Positions 26,175 through 34,474 of a stretch of DNA of 64,000 nucleotides are shown one piece after another (position 1 is the stretch's first letter; each line of letters opens with the position of its first letter). The stretch is taken from NCBI RefSeq assembly GCF_029815055.1, contig NZ_JAPPWA010000002.1:186001-250000 (forward strand), in the 5' to 3' direction. The stretch comes from Ignatzschineria sp. RMDPL8A. GTDB lineage: Bacteria > Pseudomonadota > Gammaproteobacteria > Cardiobacteriales > Wohlfahrtiimonadaceae. A program made the position numbers and the translations under genes. The notes beneath the pieces are model-generated. The model had not been told where the DNA came from, made no database searches, and saw only the letters and a program-made list of their open reading frames with translations.

Positions 26175-27152
26175 ATGAAACGATATTGGACGAATTTGAG
26201 TGACCTCCAAGCGGCCGGCATGATCGAATCGATCGAGCCATTAGCCGAGGTTGAGAAGAATTTTCAGACAAAGATCGGTCCTCCCTTACAAGCGCAGATC
26301 GCCTCGTTTTCAGTGGATGACGCCGCGTATCGCGCGCTCACTCGTCAATTTATTCCCGCCATTGAGGAAAAAACCATTTTACCGCGCGAGCTTGATGATC
26401 CTATCGGGGATCATCGTCATTCGCCGGTGGAAGGGGTGGTGCACCGTTATCCCGATCGTGCGCTCCTAAAAGTGACGCAGCTGTGCGAAGTTTATTGTCG
26501 ATTTTGTTTTCGTAAAGAGATGATCGGCCATAAGGGTGAGAATTTATCACAAGCGGAACTTGATACGGCTTATCACTATTTTGAATCTCATCCCGAGGTG
26601 CGCGAAGTGATCTTAACCGGCGGGGATCCGATGATTTTATCCAATCGCCGTTTAATGACGATTATGCGCCGTCTTGCGGAGATTCCACATATTAAAGTTA
26701 TTCGAATTCATACCCGAATTCCGATCTTAAATCCTGAGCGAGTTGACCGTGAGTTCGCCGAATTTTTAAAGTCACTCCGTACGGAAAAAGGAGTGCAGAT
26801 TTTAGTAGTGATTCACGCCAATCACGCAGCAGAGTTTAGTGAATCGGTGCGGGACGCGATAAATTGCCTACTCGATCATCGGGTGATGCTGATTTCTCAA
26901 TCGGTGATGCTAAAAGGGGTGAATGATAATTTTAAAGCGCTGTCGGAGCTGATGTACACTCTCGTTGATTTTGGCATTAAACCGTATTATCTCCACCAGA
27001 TGGATTTAGCACGCGGAACGAGCCATTTTGTGGTGGAAGAAGCTCGCGCGATTGCGCTCATTCACGAGCTACGGGAAAAGGTCTCGGGCATTTGTGTGCC
27101 TCATCTTATTCAGGAAATCCCGGCAGGAGAAGGTAAAAAAGCACTCTATTAG
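26175..27152 (+). CDS. epmB: EF-P beta-lysylation protein EpmB
   Basis: EpmB is a radical-SAM, PLP-dependent lysine 2,3-aminomutase that makes (R)-beta-lysine for EpmA to attach to elongation factor P. The 325-residue protein has the cluster motif CEVYCRFCFRKE near residue 103 (CxxxCxxC), the SAM-binding region ILTGGDPMIL, and the PLP lysine region near the C-terminus, including PYYLHQMDLARGTSHF. It is short relative to clostridial aminomutases, as expected for EpmB. epmA and efp are not in the window. Its terminator stem includes the last sense codons and stop. Confidence 0.9.
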   Translation: MKRYWTNLSDLQAAGMIESIEPLAEVEKNFQTKIGPPLQAQIASFSVDDAAYRALTRQFIPAIEEKTILPRELDDPIGDHRHSPVEGVVHRYPDRALLKVTQLCEVYCRFCFRKEMIGHKGENLSQAELDTAYHYFESHPEVREVILTGGDPMILSNRRLMTIMRRLAEIPHIKVIRIHTRIPILNPERVDREFAEFLKSLRTEKGVQILVVIHANHAAEFSESVRDAINCLLDHRVMLISQSVMLKGVNDNFKALSELMYTLVDFGIKPYYLHQMDLARGTSHFVVEEARAIALIHELREKVSGICVPHLIQEIPAGEGKKALY

Positions 27153-27163
27153 GAGTGCTTTTT
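27135..27163. terminator. Terminator overlapping the epmB stop codon
   Basis: Stem GCACTC (27141-27146) / GAGTGC (27153-27158), preceded by six A and followed by five T. It can work for epmB (+) and hflD (-). The left arm lies inside the epmB coding sequence. Confidence 0.85.
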
Positions 27164-27182
27164 AAAATGTTAATTGGTGTTC

Positions 27183-27806
27183 TTATAAATTTTGTAAAAT
27201 TCGGCGCGCTTCATCGCCAATTTTTCGTTGAGAAAAGCCAAGTTTAAAGCGTGATCCGCCATATTGCGTCCACAAAACGCCGGAGCGAATGCCCGCAAGC
27301 AGAATTGCACGAATGCGATTTTGCACATCGGTTTGACGCAAAATATCTTTTTCGCCACGAATCATCACCCGAGGCAAAAGATGGCTAATAGTTTGGGTAT
27401 AAAGATCGGCAATTGCCGCTAAAATCGTATTATCGGTGATCTCAAAAAAGTTAAGTCGCCCCTTAATATCTTCAATGCCGCGGCTAATAATTTGGCAATA
27501 ATCATCGCGATCTAACAGCGGAGAAGGGAGATGAACCATGCTAGCAAAATATTCCTGCACATAGCGCGATTGGGTGGCAACGCCCCGTTCGAGCAGCTCT
27601 AATCCCATGGTCAAATCGGCAGGATCGGCATAGATATCGCGAATCGTATCAGGTTCGGTCACCAAAATACTCTCAAGAAGGGCGCGTTGCTCGGCATCAG
27701 GGGCACTGCCACGCGTCGCTAATTGATCGGCAATGGCTGCCGCTTGGGCAACCCCCGCGAGAGCGATGGTCTGTTTGGAAAAAAGGGATAAATTGCTCGT
27801 TGCCAT
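27183..27806 (-). CDS. hflD: High-frequency lysogenization protein HflD homologue
   Basis: HflD is a small membrane-associated helical protein; in E. coli it binds the phage lambda CII activator, and its housekeeping role is unclear. The 207-residue sequence matches the family: QTIALAGVAQAAAIADQLATRG near the N-terminus, NFFEITDNTILAAIADLYTQTISHL in the middle and IRAILLAGIRSGVLWTQYGGSR towards the end. Usually it follows mnmA and precedes purB; here it stands alone, convergent with epmB. Confidence 0.88.
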   Translation of the reverse strand: MATSNLSLFSKQTIALAGVAQAAAIADQLATRGSAPDAEQRALLESILVTEPDTIRDIYADPADLTMGLELLERGVATQSRYVQEYFASMVHLPSPLLDRDDYCQIISRGIEDIKGRLNFFEITDNTILAAIADLYTQTISHLLPRVMIRGEKDILRQTDVQNRIRAILLAGIRSGVLWTQYGGSRFKLGFSQRKIGDEARRILQNL

Positions 27807-27905
27807 AGATTAAATTCTTACAAAATTAGACGTTAAAAAAGAATGAACTGCTCGGTTATCATAGCAAATTAGCCTTTCCCGTACAGATTATTTCCCGCGT
27901 TTCGA

Positions 27906-28100
27906 TTAGCTCATGCTCGCGTGAAAGATATCATAAAGAAAGATTCCGGCAATGATCAATAGCGCCAGCTTAAAGAGCACCACAATCGGGCGCGAGCCCC
28001 TTTTTGGCTTTTTAAATAGATAAAATAACAGGCCAACCAGCAAGAGCTTTTGTAAAAGATTCCATTCATCGTTGGAATTATCATCATCAAAATTGCTCAT
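27906..28100 (-). CDS. Small inner-membrane protein, unknown function
   Basis: A 64-residue protein with an acidic Asn/Asp-rich N-terminus (MSNFDDDNSNDEWN), a first hydrophobic segment (LLQKLLLVGLLFYLF), a basic hinge (KKPKRGSRP), and a second membrane segment (IVVLFKLALLIIAGIFLYDIF). AGGAGG lies just before ATG 28100, which decides this start over an upstream one. The arrangement suggests a hairpin in the inner membrane with the basic turn in the cytoplasm. No family was recognised. Confidence 0.65.
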   Translation of the reverse strand: MSNFDDDNSNDEWNLLQKLLLVGLLFYLFKKPKRGSRPIVVLFKLALLIIAGIFLYDIFHASMS

Positions 28101-28577
28101 GCGCCCTCCTTTCGTGTTATCAATCCATCTACAAACCCCAAGGGCTTTAAGTGATTGTACGAGATTGGAAAAGATATGCAATAGCCCGTATCCCATTAGA
28201 AAACGCGCTGTTATTTATTGTGGTAAGAGGTTTGCCATGCTACATTTTTTGGGAGTTCTACTAAATGGAGTTGAAACTATATCAACAGCTATTTCCAATT
28301 TGTAGGCGCAACTTTTCATTGATCAATATTTATTTAAATATCCACAATAGGAGGGCAATCAAGGCTGAGTTAATAAAAGTCGATTGTAATTCCTTTTTTT
28401 TAAAGGTCATTTAAAAGTAGAAGGTTCTTTATGGCTTATTAAGCGTTGTTAATACCTAAGAAATAGATACAACCAAATTAAATGCTTGTAAAAGAGAGGA
28501 TTTTTTATAGCATTCAACTTTAAAAAAACATACAATCATCTTTATTAAGATAATAGATAAAAAATTATGGAGTTATT
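28101..28577. other. AT-rich gene-free stretch
   Basis: About 480 bases, visibly poorer in GC than the flanks, with many short A/T runs and stops in all frames. No tRNA, terminator or conserved ORF seen. It leads into the AT-rich gene at 28578. Confidence 0.5.
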
Positions 28578-29141
28578 TTGAAAAATGAAAAAGTTTGGAA
28601 ACTCTCATGGGTTTCATATGTAAAGGCCTTCTTCTTTTTGCCATTGGGCACTATTTTCATAGCATTCATTTTGATGATTATTTTTAGTTTCGCACTAGCG
28701 TTTATTTCAGGTTATTTGTCACCCGAAACGATCGCAAGTATGGAGAATTTACCAACAAGATTGGGTGTGAGTGAGAATATGATTGTAGTTTATATTGGTC
28801 TAGTTGTTTGGGGTATTGTTACAGTTATTATTGGGATTTTTGTTTTCTTTTCCATGCGCAAGATTATGTTTTATTATGATAATGAGGGAGTGTGGTTTTC
28901 TTCAGGCATTCTTCCATGGAGGAAGGGTGTCAATGGTATTAAATGGCGTGATTTAGATGAGGCTTTATATTCATCAGGCTTTTTAGGTTGGGCATTCAAC
29001 TCATATTACGTGGTAATTTCACATCGATTCACTAAAGGCGTAGAAATTAGTATGAAAGATATTAAGTACGGCAATATCTTTGTGCAAGAAGTAAATGAGG
29101 CACACCAAAAACACATTGAAAACAATCATTTAGATGTTTGA
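28578..29141 (+). CDS. Membrane protein with two TM helices and a PH-like C-terminal domain
   Basis: A 187-residue protein of unknown function. It has two membrane helices (about residues 18-45 and 68-92: FFFLPLGTIFIAFILMIIFSF and MIVVYIGLVVWGIVTVIIGIF), then about 90 cytoplasmic residues with alternating strands (MFYYDNEGVWFSSGILPWRKGVNGIKWRDLDEALY), like the short bacterial PH domains in similarly built membrane proteins. The start is TTG with GGAG five bases upstream; the nearby ATG is out of frame. Base and codon use are AT-rich compared with neighbours, suggesting transfer or relaxed selection. Confidence 0.6.
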   Translation: MKNEKVWKLSWVSYVKAFFFLPLGTIFIAFILMIIFSFALAFISGYLSPETIASMENLPTRLGVSENMIVVYIGLVVWGIVTVIIGIFVFFSMRKIMFYYDNEGVWFSSGILPWRKGVNGIKWRDLDEALYSSGFLGWAFNSYYVVISHRFTKGVEISMKDIKYGNIFVQEVNEAHQKHIENNHLDV

Positions 29142-29309
29142 TTTATATGAGATTATAAAAGGCTTCAGTACTCATAGTGCCATCACATAATATTTTTGAT
29201 ATAAAAAGATAGATTGATCTAATTTAGCTCTCTATAAAACTAGCTAATCAACATCTAACAATTCAGAGTCTACCTCGTTAAAATTCTGCTAAACTTATTT
29301 CCAGATAGC

Positions 29310-29337
29310 AAAAAGCCCGCTGTTTAGCGGGCTTTCA
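29310..29337 (-). terminator. Terminator after tRNA-Leu
   Basis: Stem AAAGCCCGCT / AGCGGGCTTT (29312-29321 and 29326-29335) with loop GTTT. Read on the minus strand it ends in a T run. Confidence 0.85.
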
Positions 29338-29347
29338 GACTGTGTGA

Positions 29348-29438
29348 TGGTGCCTAGGGCCGGAATCGAACCGGCACGACCGTAATAAGGGTCGGCAGAT
29401 TTTAAGTCTGCTGCGTCTACCAATTTCGCCACCCAGGC
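29348..29438 (-). tRNA. tRNA-Leu (anticodon TAA)
   Basis: Class II tRNA with a long variable arm. Acceptor GCCTGGG pairs with CCTAGGC, the anticodon stem is GCAGA/TCTGC with loop CTTAAAA (anticodon at 29402-29404), and the T-loop is GGTTCGATTCC. CCA is encoded at 29350-29348. Confidence 0.97.
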
Positions 29439-29467
29439 AATCTATGTGTGTCGTTAGTAGAGTTGAG

Positions 29468-29496
29468 ATAATACACGCTCCTTTTTTGAAATGCAA
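29468..29496 (-). promoter_or_regulatory. Promoter for tRNA-Leu
   Basis: Minus strand TTGCAT (29496-29491), 17-base spacer, TATTAT (29473-29468), 29 bases before the tRNA. Confidence 0.75.
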
Positions 29497-29599
29497 GCGT
29501 TGATTAATCTTTAATCATACTTTTTCGTGTCAGACTTTTGTTATGCGGATAAACTACTATAATGAGTTAACCGAATCACGCGATCAAAGAGGCTATTGA

Positions 29600-30349
29600 A
29601 TGACCCTAAATCAGAATCATATTGTGCTCGATACTGTCTTTAATTTTCGAACGCTCAGCGGCATTAAAACCCGCGATAATGCACGAGTTAAGCCAGGTAA
29701 GCTATTCCGCAGTGCAACCCTTGATTTTGCATCGAATGAGGACCTTCAAACTATCCATAATTATAATATCGATCGGGTGGTGGATTTTCGTTCAAAAGGG
29801 GAAAAAATTAAGTCGCCGTTAGAGCGTTTAAATGCTCTTTTTAACCGTTCCGAGCTTGAGATTGATGTGGGCGATTTCTTCAGTGAAAAACGGCTTGAGG
29901 CGATCCGTAATCTCGATATTAAGGCCGCCAATGAGATGTTCCATCTCCTTTATAAAAGCTTTCCCAATGATTATCCGACTGTTTATCGTCGTCTTTTCAA
30001 TTATCTTGAGGCGGGCGAAACGCTGATCTACCACTGCAGTGCGGGCAAAGATCGCACCGGCATGGCGAGCTACCTTATTTTATCAGCGCTCAATGTTGAT
30101 GAGGATACGATTATGGAGAATTATCTTGAATCTAACCTCTATGTCGATCGGCTCTATCGCGCGTTTAAGAGCGATATTCAAGAATCGGGCATTGCGCCTG
30201 AATTTTATCGCGAGCTCCAATTTGTGAAGCCGGATTATCTGCTTACTGCGGAAAAAGAGATTATCGAAAATCATGGCGGTATCGAGCATTTTCTTCGCGA
30301 CGAGATGAAGGTGGATTTCGATAAAATCCGTGATGCGTATCTGGATTAG
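29600..30349 (+). CDS. Tyrosine/serine protein phosphatase, Y_phosphatase3 type
   Basis: A 249-residue cytoplasmic phosphatase of the dual-specificity-like family. The catalytic P-loop HCSAGKDRTG (Cys near residue 147) is intact. The N-terminus has FNFRTLSGIKT and KLFRSATLDFAS, and the middle has DFRSKGE with the general-acid region, all typical of the family that includes mycobacterial PtpB and fungal inositol-pyrophosphate phosphatases. Substrate unknown; phosphoinositide or phosphotyrosine activity is possible. It stands alone after tRNA-Leu and is convergent with the EamA gene six bases away. Confidence 0.8.
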   Translation: MTLNQNHIVLDTVFNFRTLSGIKTRDNARVKPGKLFRSATLDFASNEDLQTIHNYNIDRVVDFRSKGEKIKSPLERLNALFNRSELEIDVGDFFSEKRLEAIRNLDIKAANEMFHLLYKSFPNDYPTVYRRLFNYLEAGETLIYHCSAGKDRTGMASYLILSALNVDEDTIMENYLESNLYVDRLYRAFKSDIQESGIAPEFYRELQFVKPDYLLTAEKEIIENHGGIEHFLRDEMKVDFDKIRDAYLD

Positions 30350-30355
30350 TCTATC

Positions 30356-31303
30356 TTAATTCGTCTGCCGACTCGCTCGTGATGGTTCGGGGCGTGAGAG
30401 CAGTACAATGGAGATGAAAATCGCGATCAGCCCGATGATCCCTAAACCGGTTAAACGCTCTCCAACTACAATAATGGCAAGTAATGTCGCGACAAATGGC
30501 TCAAAGAGCGTGAGCGTGACAGCGCGGCTTGTTGAGATGGTTTGCAGCCCAAAGGCAAAGAGTAGATAGCCGAGAAACATCGGCACCAACACCATATAGA
30601 GTGCAATGGCGGTATTGATTCCATGATCGAAAAAGCCGCTTCCCGTTATTAGGGCGAGCGGAATTAACAGCATAGCGCTCAATCCAAAGAGTGATCCCAT
30701 CGCCGCTTTTGAATGAACGCCGGCGGTGATGAGCTGTTTGGCGATCCACGAATAGAGTGCATAGGTGAAACCGGCGAGCACTCCAAGGCTAATGCCGATG
30801 ATTTTATCAAGATCGCTTCGCATAAAGGTCTCTGTTGCGGGCGCTTTTGCAAGGGCTAATAAGGTGATGCCCAAAATACCGATCAGACTGCTGATGAGCC
30901 AGAGTTTCGAGAGCGGCTTTTTCTCAAATACAATCTCAAAAAGTGCTGAAAAAAGAGGTGCAATGCCGATGGATACTACAGTGCCGATCGTCACGCCCGC
31001 AAAATACATGGAAGAGTAAAAGGCGAGCGGATAGGTCGCGACTGAGAGTATGCCAAGAAATAAAAACCAAGGGTGCTGTCGTAAGACGTTCCTACTTTTT
31101 TTGATGGCGGGATAGGCAAGAATCGCTTGTAATAACCCCCCGCCTCCGGTTGCAATCGCGCCGATGGTAATCGGGCTTAGCTCAATGCCAAATGAGGCGG
31201 CCGTTCCCGTCGTTCCCCATAAAATAGACGCCATTAAAATGGCCCAAATGCCGAGGCGATTATCAAGTGCGCGGGTGGGGGCGATAGGGGGCGTTTTAGC
31301 CAT
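30356..31303 (-). CDS. EamA/DMT-family exporter
   Basis: A 315-residue inner-membrane transporter with ten predicted helices in two EamA repeats (about residues 17-150 and 170-303). Motifs such as ILWGTTGTAASFGI at the start and TISTSRAVTLTLFEPFVATLLAIIVVGERLTGLG near the end are typical of the drug/metabolite superfamily. Such proteins export amino acids, metabolites or drugs. It lies 35 bases after a TetR regulator on the same strand, so its expression probably follows the inducer of that regulator. The substrate cannot be read from sequence. Confidence 0.8.
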   Translation of the reverse strand: MAKTPPIAPTRALDNRLGIWAILMASILWGTTGTAASFGIELSPITIGAIATGGGGLLQAILAYPAIKKSRNVLRQHPWFLFLGILSVATYPLAFYSSMYFAGVTIGTVVSIGIAPLFSALFEIVFEKKPLSKLWLISSLIGILGITLLALAKAPATETFMRSDLDKIIGISLGVLAGFTYALYSWIAKQLITAGVHSKAAMGSLFGLSAMLLIPLALITGSGFFDHGINTAIALYMVLVPMFLGYLLFAFGLQTISTSRAVTLTLFEPFVATLLAIIVVGERLTGLGIIGLIAIFISIVLLSRPEPSRASRQTN

Positions 31304-31338
31304 AGAAATCCTTATTGTTGATCAGCGATTAAGAGCGG

Positions 31339-31926
31339 TTAAGCCGTTTTAATCTCGGCGAGGAGGCTTGCGGCGATCTCCCGGGCTTCATGGGTTTTAT
31401 CGCTTTTGCATTCAAGACCGGCGCGCATAATGGCGCCTTCCAATAAAAAGGAGAGGTGTCTTGCGAGTAATTGGGCACGCTCGGAGTCATGGGTGAGCTC
31501 AAAAAGTGCCTCAAAGATCATTTTTTCGATCGATTCTTTATGACGGCGCACGGTCTCCCGCTCAAGGCTACCCGCAGGAAATTCCGCCGCAGCATTTAAA
31601 AGACCGCACCCGCGAAACCCATTCTCATAATCCCATCGCGCGTGATCTTCATACGCATCAAATATCGCTAAAATTCGTTCGTTTGGGGAGGAGGTGTTAT
31701 TGAGTGTTAGGCGTTTTTCATACAGATCGAGCCATTCATTGTGGCGTGCCTCTAAATAGGCAGCAACGAGCGCGGATTTTGATTCAAAATTATTATAGAG
31801 CGACATTTTCGCAACGCCCGCACGTTCGGTAATCGCTTGGATTCCGGTTGCGGTGATGCCTTGATTGTAAAAGAGGATTGCGGCCGCTTCGAGGAGTTTT
31901 TCTTTGGTGGAGCGTTTGGTAGTCAT
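31339..31926 (-). CDS. TetR/AcrR-family transcriptional regulator
   Basis: A 195-residue repressor. The N-terminal helix-turn-helix (STKEKLLEAAAILFYNQGITATGIQAITERAGVAKMSLYNNFESKSALV) is followed by an all-helical ligand-binding domain. ATG 31926 is used because the HTH then starts at residue 5; an upstream extension would run into the operator-like repeats. Two near-identical 18-base repeats lie 9-60 bases upstream and are probably its own binding sites. The EamA exporter follows in the same direction, so the pair is likely an autoregulated efflux operon. Confidence 0.85.
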   Translation of the reverse strand: MTTKRSTKEKLLEAAAILFYNQGITATGIQAITERAGVAKMSLYNNFESKSALVAAYLEARHNEWLDLYEKRLTLNNTSSPNERILAIFDAYEDHARWDYENGFRGCGLLNAAAEFPAGSLERETVRRHKESIEKMIFEALFELTHDSERAQLLARHLSFLLEGAIMRAGLECKSDKTHEAREIAASLLAEIKTA

Positions 31927-31934
31927 GGTTAAAT

Positions 31935-31985
31935 TAGGTCGATCGGTATAAATAATGAATTTGATTATAGACCAGTCGGTATAAA
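31935..31985. promoter_or_regulatory. Two operator-like repeats upstream of tetR
   Basis: Two 18-base near-repeats (31935-31952 and 31968-31985) agree at 14 of 18 positions and share TCGGTATAAA. Their offset is 33 bases, about three helical turns. Each has a partly palindromic core, as expected of TetR-family operators. Confidence 0.55.
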
Positions 31986-32155
31986 AAGTCGATCCATTTG
32001 ATTTTATAGGCAAATATCGTCATGATGAGCGGTCAGCCTAATGGTTAACCTGTTGAATTAATAGCGATTTTTGGATTAATTATTTATAAGCATTTAATTA
32101 GACGATCAATCAGGCAATCCATACAACGACCTATAAAACGAAAAAGGAGCGAATT

Positions 32156-33661
32156 ATGTCAGTTGCGGTGATCTATACGCGGGCGCAAAATGCCCTCAAT
32201 GCCCCGAGTGTGCGGGCAGAGGTTCATATTAGTAATGGGCTACCGGCGTTTGCGATTGTGGGCATGCCGGAAACGGCGGTGAAAGAGAGTAAAGATCGGG
32301 TACGTGCGGCGATTATTAACTCTGGTTTTGAGTTCCCGAATCGTAAAATCACCGTCAATTTATCGCCGGCAGATCTACCCAAAGAGGGCGGCCGTTACGA
32401 TCTTCCCATTGCGCTTGGAGTTTTGTCAGCATCGGGGCAACTCGATACGTCGCGCCTTAAGGAGACCGATGTGGTCGGGGAACTTGCATTAACCGGCGAG
32501 TTACGGCCGATTGCAGGATTATTACCGACGGCGATTCAATCGATGCAGTTATCGCGCGCACTGATTTTGCCCTATCAGGAATCCGATGAGGTGAGTTTTT
32601 TAGAATACGATGCCTTTTTTACCGCCGAAACTTTGCGGGATGTGGTGCATTATCTCAATGATCAAGAGGGAAATGTGACGCTGATGCCCCCGAAAGAATT
32701 TACCAAAGAGCGGGTGATGGAGTGGCGTGATTTTGCCGAAGTCCGCGGGCAACATTTTGCCAAAAGGGCGCTCGAAATTGCCGCGGCAGGCGGTCATAAC
32801 ATCTTATTAATGGGGCCACCCGGGACGGGAAAAACTATGCTCGCGTCCCGTTTTGCCGGTATTTTACCGGAGATGAATCGAGAGGAAGCGGTGGAAAGCG
32901 CGATGATTGCTTCCATCAGCCGGCAAGGTTTTAATGCTGAAGATTACGGCGTTCGTCCCTTTAGAGCGCCGCATCATACCGCCTCATCGGTTGCGCTCGT
33001 TGGGGGCGGTTCGCATCCAAAACCCGGTGAGATTTCGCTCGCTCATAATGGGATTCTCTTTTTAGATGAATTTCCGGAATTTAATCGCAGTGTGCTTGAG
33101 GTGCTGCGTGAGCCGCTTGAATCGGGGAGCATTCATATCTCTCGGGCGATGTCGCAGGTGGAATATCCCGCCCGATTTCAGCTAATTGCCGCCATGAATC
33201 CCTGTCCCTGTGGGTATTACGGGGATAAAGAGGAGGCGTGCAGCTGCTCTGAATTTGCGGTGCGCCGTTATCGCAGTAAAATTTCGGGCCCGCTCCTTGA
33301 TCGAATTGATCTGCATGTGGAAGTGCCACGAATCGATACCGATGATTTACAAAGCGGTGAAACCGGGGAATCAACGGAGGCGATTAAAGCACGCGTCGAT
33401 GCGGCGCGTTCCCTTCAATTAGCGCGTCGAGGGAAAGCCAATGCCCATCTTGAGGTTTCTGAGATCGATGATGATTGTGCCCTTGGGGAGAATGAGTGGG
33501 CCTTATTGGAGCGTGCGCAACAGCGCCTGAATCTCTCCCCGCGGAGTTTTCATCGGATTTTACGAGTTGCCCGCACCATTGCCGATCTTGCCGGCGAACC
33601 GAAAATATCCGCGCCGCATCTAACAGAAAGTCTCGCGTTTCGCGCACTCGATCGGGGCTAA
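32156..33661 (+). CDS. comM: ComM/YifB-type Mg-chelatase-like AAA ATPase
   Basis: ComM is a hexameric helicase that drives branch migration during integration of transformed DNA. The 501-residue protein has the N-terminal ChlI/Lon-protease-like domain (PAFAIVGMPETAVKESKDRVRAAI), the AAA core with Walker A GPPGTGKTMLA near residue 220, Walker B GILFLDEFPEF, the zinc-type NPCPCGYYGD...CSCS cysteines and a C-terminal Mg-chelatase domain. AAGGAG precedes the ATG. With comF in the same window it is consistent with natural competence, though comM is also widespread in non-competent bacteria. Confidence 0.92.
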   Translation: MSVAVIYTRAQNALNAPSVRAEVHISNGLPAFAIVGMPETAVKESKDRVRAAIINSGFEFPNRKITVNLSPADLPKEGGRYDLPIALGVLSASGQLDTSRLKETDVVGELALTGELRPIAGLLPTAIQSMQLSRALILPYQESDEVSFLEYDAFFTAETLRDVVHYLNDQEGNVTLMPPKEFTKERVMEWRDFAEVRGQHFAKRALEIAAAGGHNILLMGPPGTGKTMLASRFAGILPEMNREEAVESAMIASISRQGFNAEDYGVRPFRAPHHTASSVALVGGGSHPKPGEISLAHNGILFLDEFPEFNRSVLEVLREPLESGSIHISRAMSQVEYPARFQLIAAMNPCPCGYYGDKEEACSCSEFAVRRYRSKISGPLLDRIDLHVEVPRIDTDDLQSGETGESTEAIKARVDAARSLQLARRGKANAHLEVSEIDDDCALGENEWALLERAQQRLNLSPRSFHRILRVARTIADLAGEPKISAPHLTESLAFRALDRG

Positions 33662-33766
33662 TTTTTAATAATGTAGACAATTTGATAGCATAGACCTTTT
33701 TTGATGGCTCGGTAACTGGTTAAATTGCCGAGTAAAAATGGAATTTTAGATCAAGGAGAGAGCATT

Positions 33767-34474
33767 ATGCAGGAGCAATTGCGCGATCAGGCACTCGGGA
33801 TTCGTACCGCAGGATTAAGGGAATGGCATCGTCTGGAGAAGCATTATCATCGTTACGAGGCAACGCCTTATGAGGCGCTTGATCAGCTCTTTAAACGTTA
33901 TCGCTTAAAGCCCGATGTGCAGATCGTCGATTTTGGTGCCGGTCGTGGGCGCGTGTCATTTTATATTCATTCGCGTTTTAATGTGCCGGTGCGGGGGATT
34001 GAGGTGAATGAAACGACGCTCGATGAGGCCTACGTCAATCTCGATAGTTATCGTTATACCTTTAAAAAGCGCTGGCAAGAAGGGCATGAAAAGGCGCCGC
34101 TTCGCTTTGAGTATGGGGAGGCGGAGAGTACCGATGTGAGTGAAAACGATAATTGCTTTTACTTTTTTAATCCCTTTTCACTGACGATTTTTAAAGAGGT
34201 GATTAAGAATATACGGCGCTCCAAGCAGAGCCATCCTCGGGCGATTGATCTTGTGATCTACTACCCGCTTCCGGAGATTAAACAGTATCTTACGCGGAAA
34301 ACCCCGTTTCGCATCGCCAAAAAAATCCCTGCATATGATGGGCACGGGAAATATGGTAAATTTGTGATATTCCGTTATCTTCCCGAAGCACTCGAGGTGC
34401 CCGATGTCGTCCATACCAAACTTGACCCAAAAGCCGATCAAAAAGCCGACCCAAAAACCGCTCGATCTGCTTAA
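33767..34474 (+). CDS. SAM-dependent methyltransferase, class I
   Basis: A 235-residue protein with a SAM-binding motif I (VQIVDFGAGRGRVSFYI, about residue 55) and the acidic loop GIEVNETTLDEAY after strand 2. A CFYFFNPFS stretch stands in place of the NPPY/DPPF active-site motif. The tail is rich in Lys, Asp and Pro. AAGGAGAG lies upstream of ATG 33767; an earlier in-frame start is less likely. The substrate is unknown; the fold also occurs in rRNA and small-molecule methylases. The 3' end overlaps tag by 71 bases. Confidence 0.7.
   Translation: MQEQLRDQALGIRTAGLREWHRLEKHYHRYEATPYEALDQLFKRYRLKPDVQIVDFGAGRGRVSFYIHSRFNVPVRGIEVNETTLDEAYVNLDSYRYTFKKRWQEGHEKAPLRFEYGEAESTDVSENDNCFYFFNPFSLTIFKEVIKNIRRSKQSHPRAIDLVIYYPLPEIKQYLTRKTPFRIAKKIPAYDGHGKYGKFVIFRYLPEALEVPDVVHTKLDPKADQKADPKTARSA

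Noticed and set aside
26125-26271. N-terminal extension of MiaA by 49 residues
   Set aside because: The extension would overlap the divergent epmB start and has no family-like sequence. The P-loop position fits ATG 26124.
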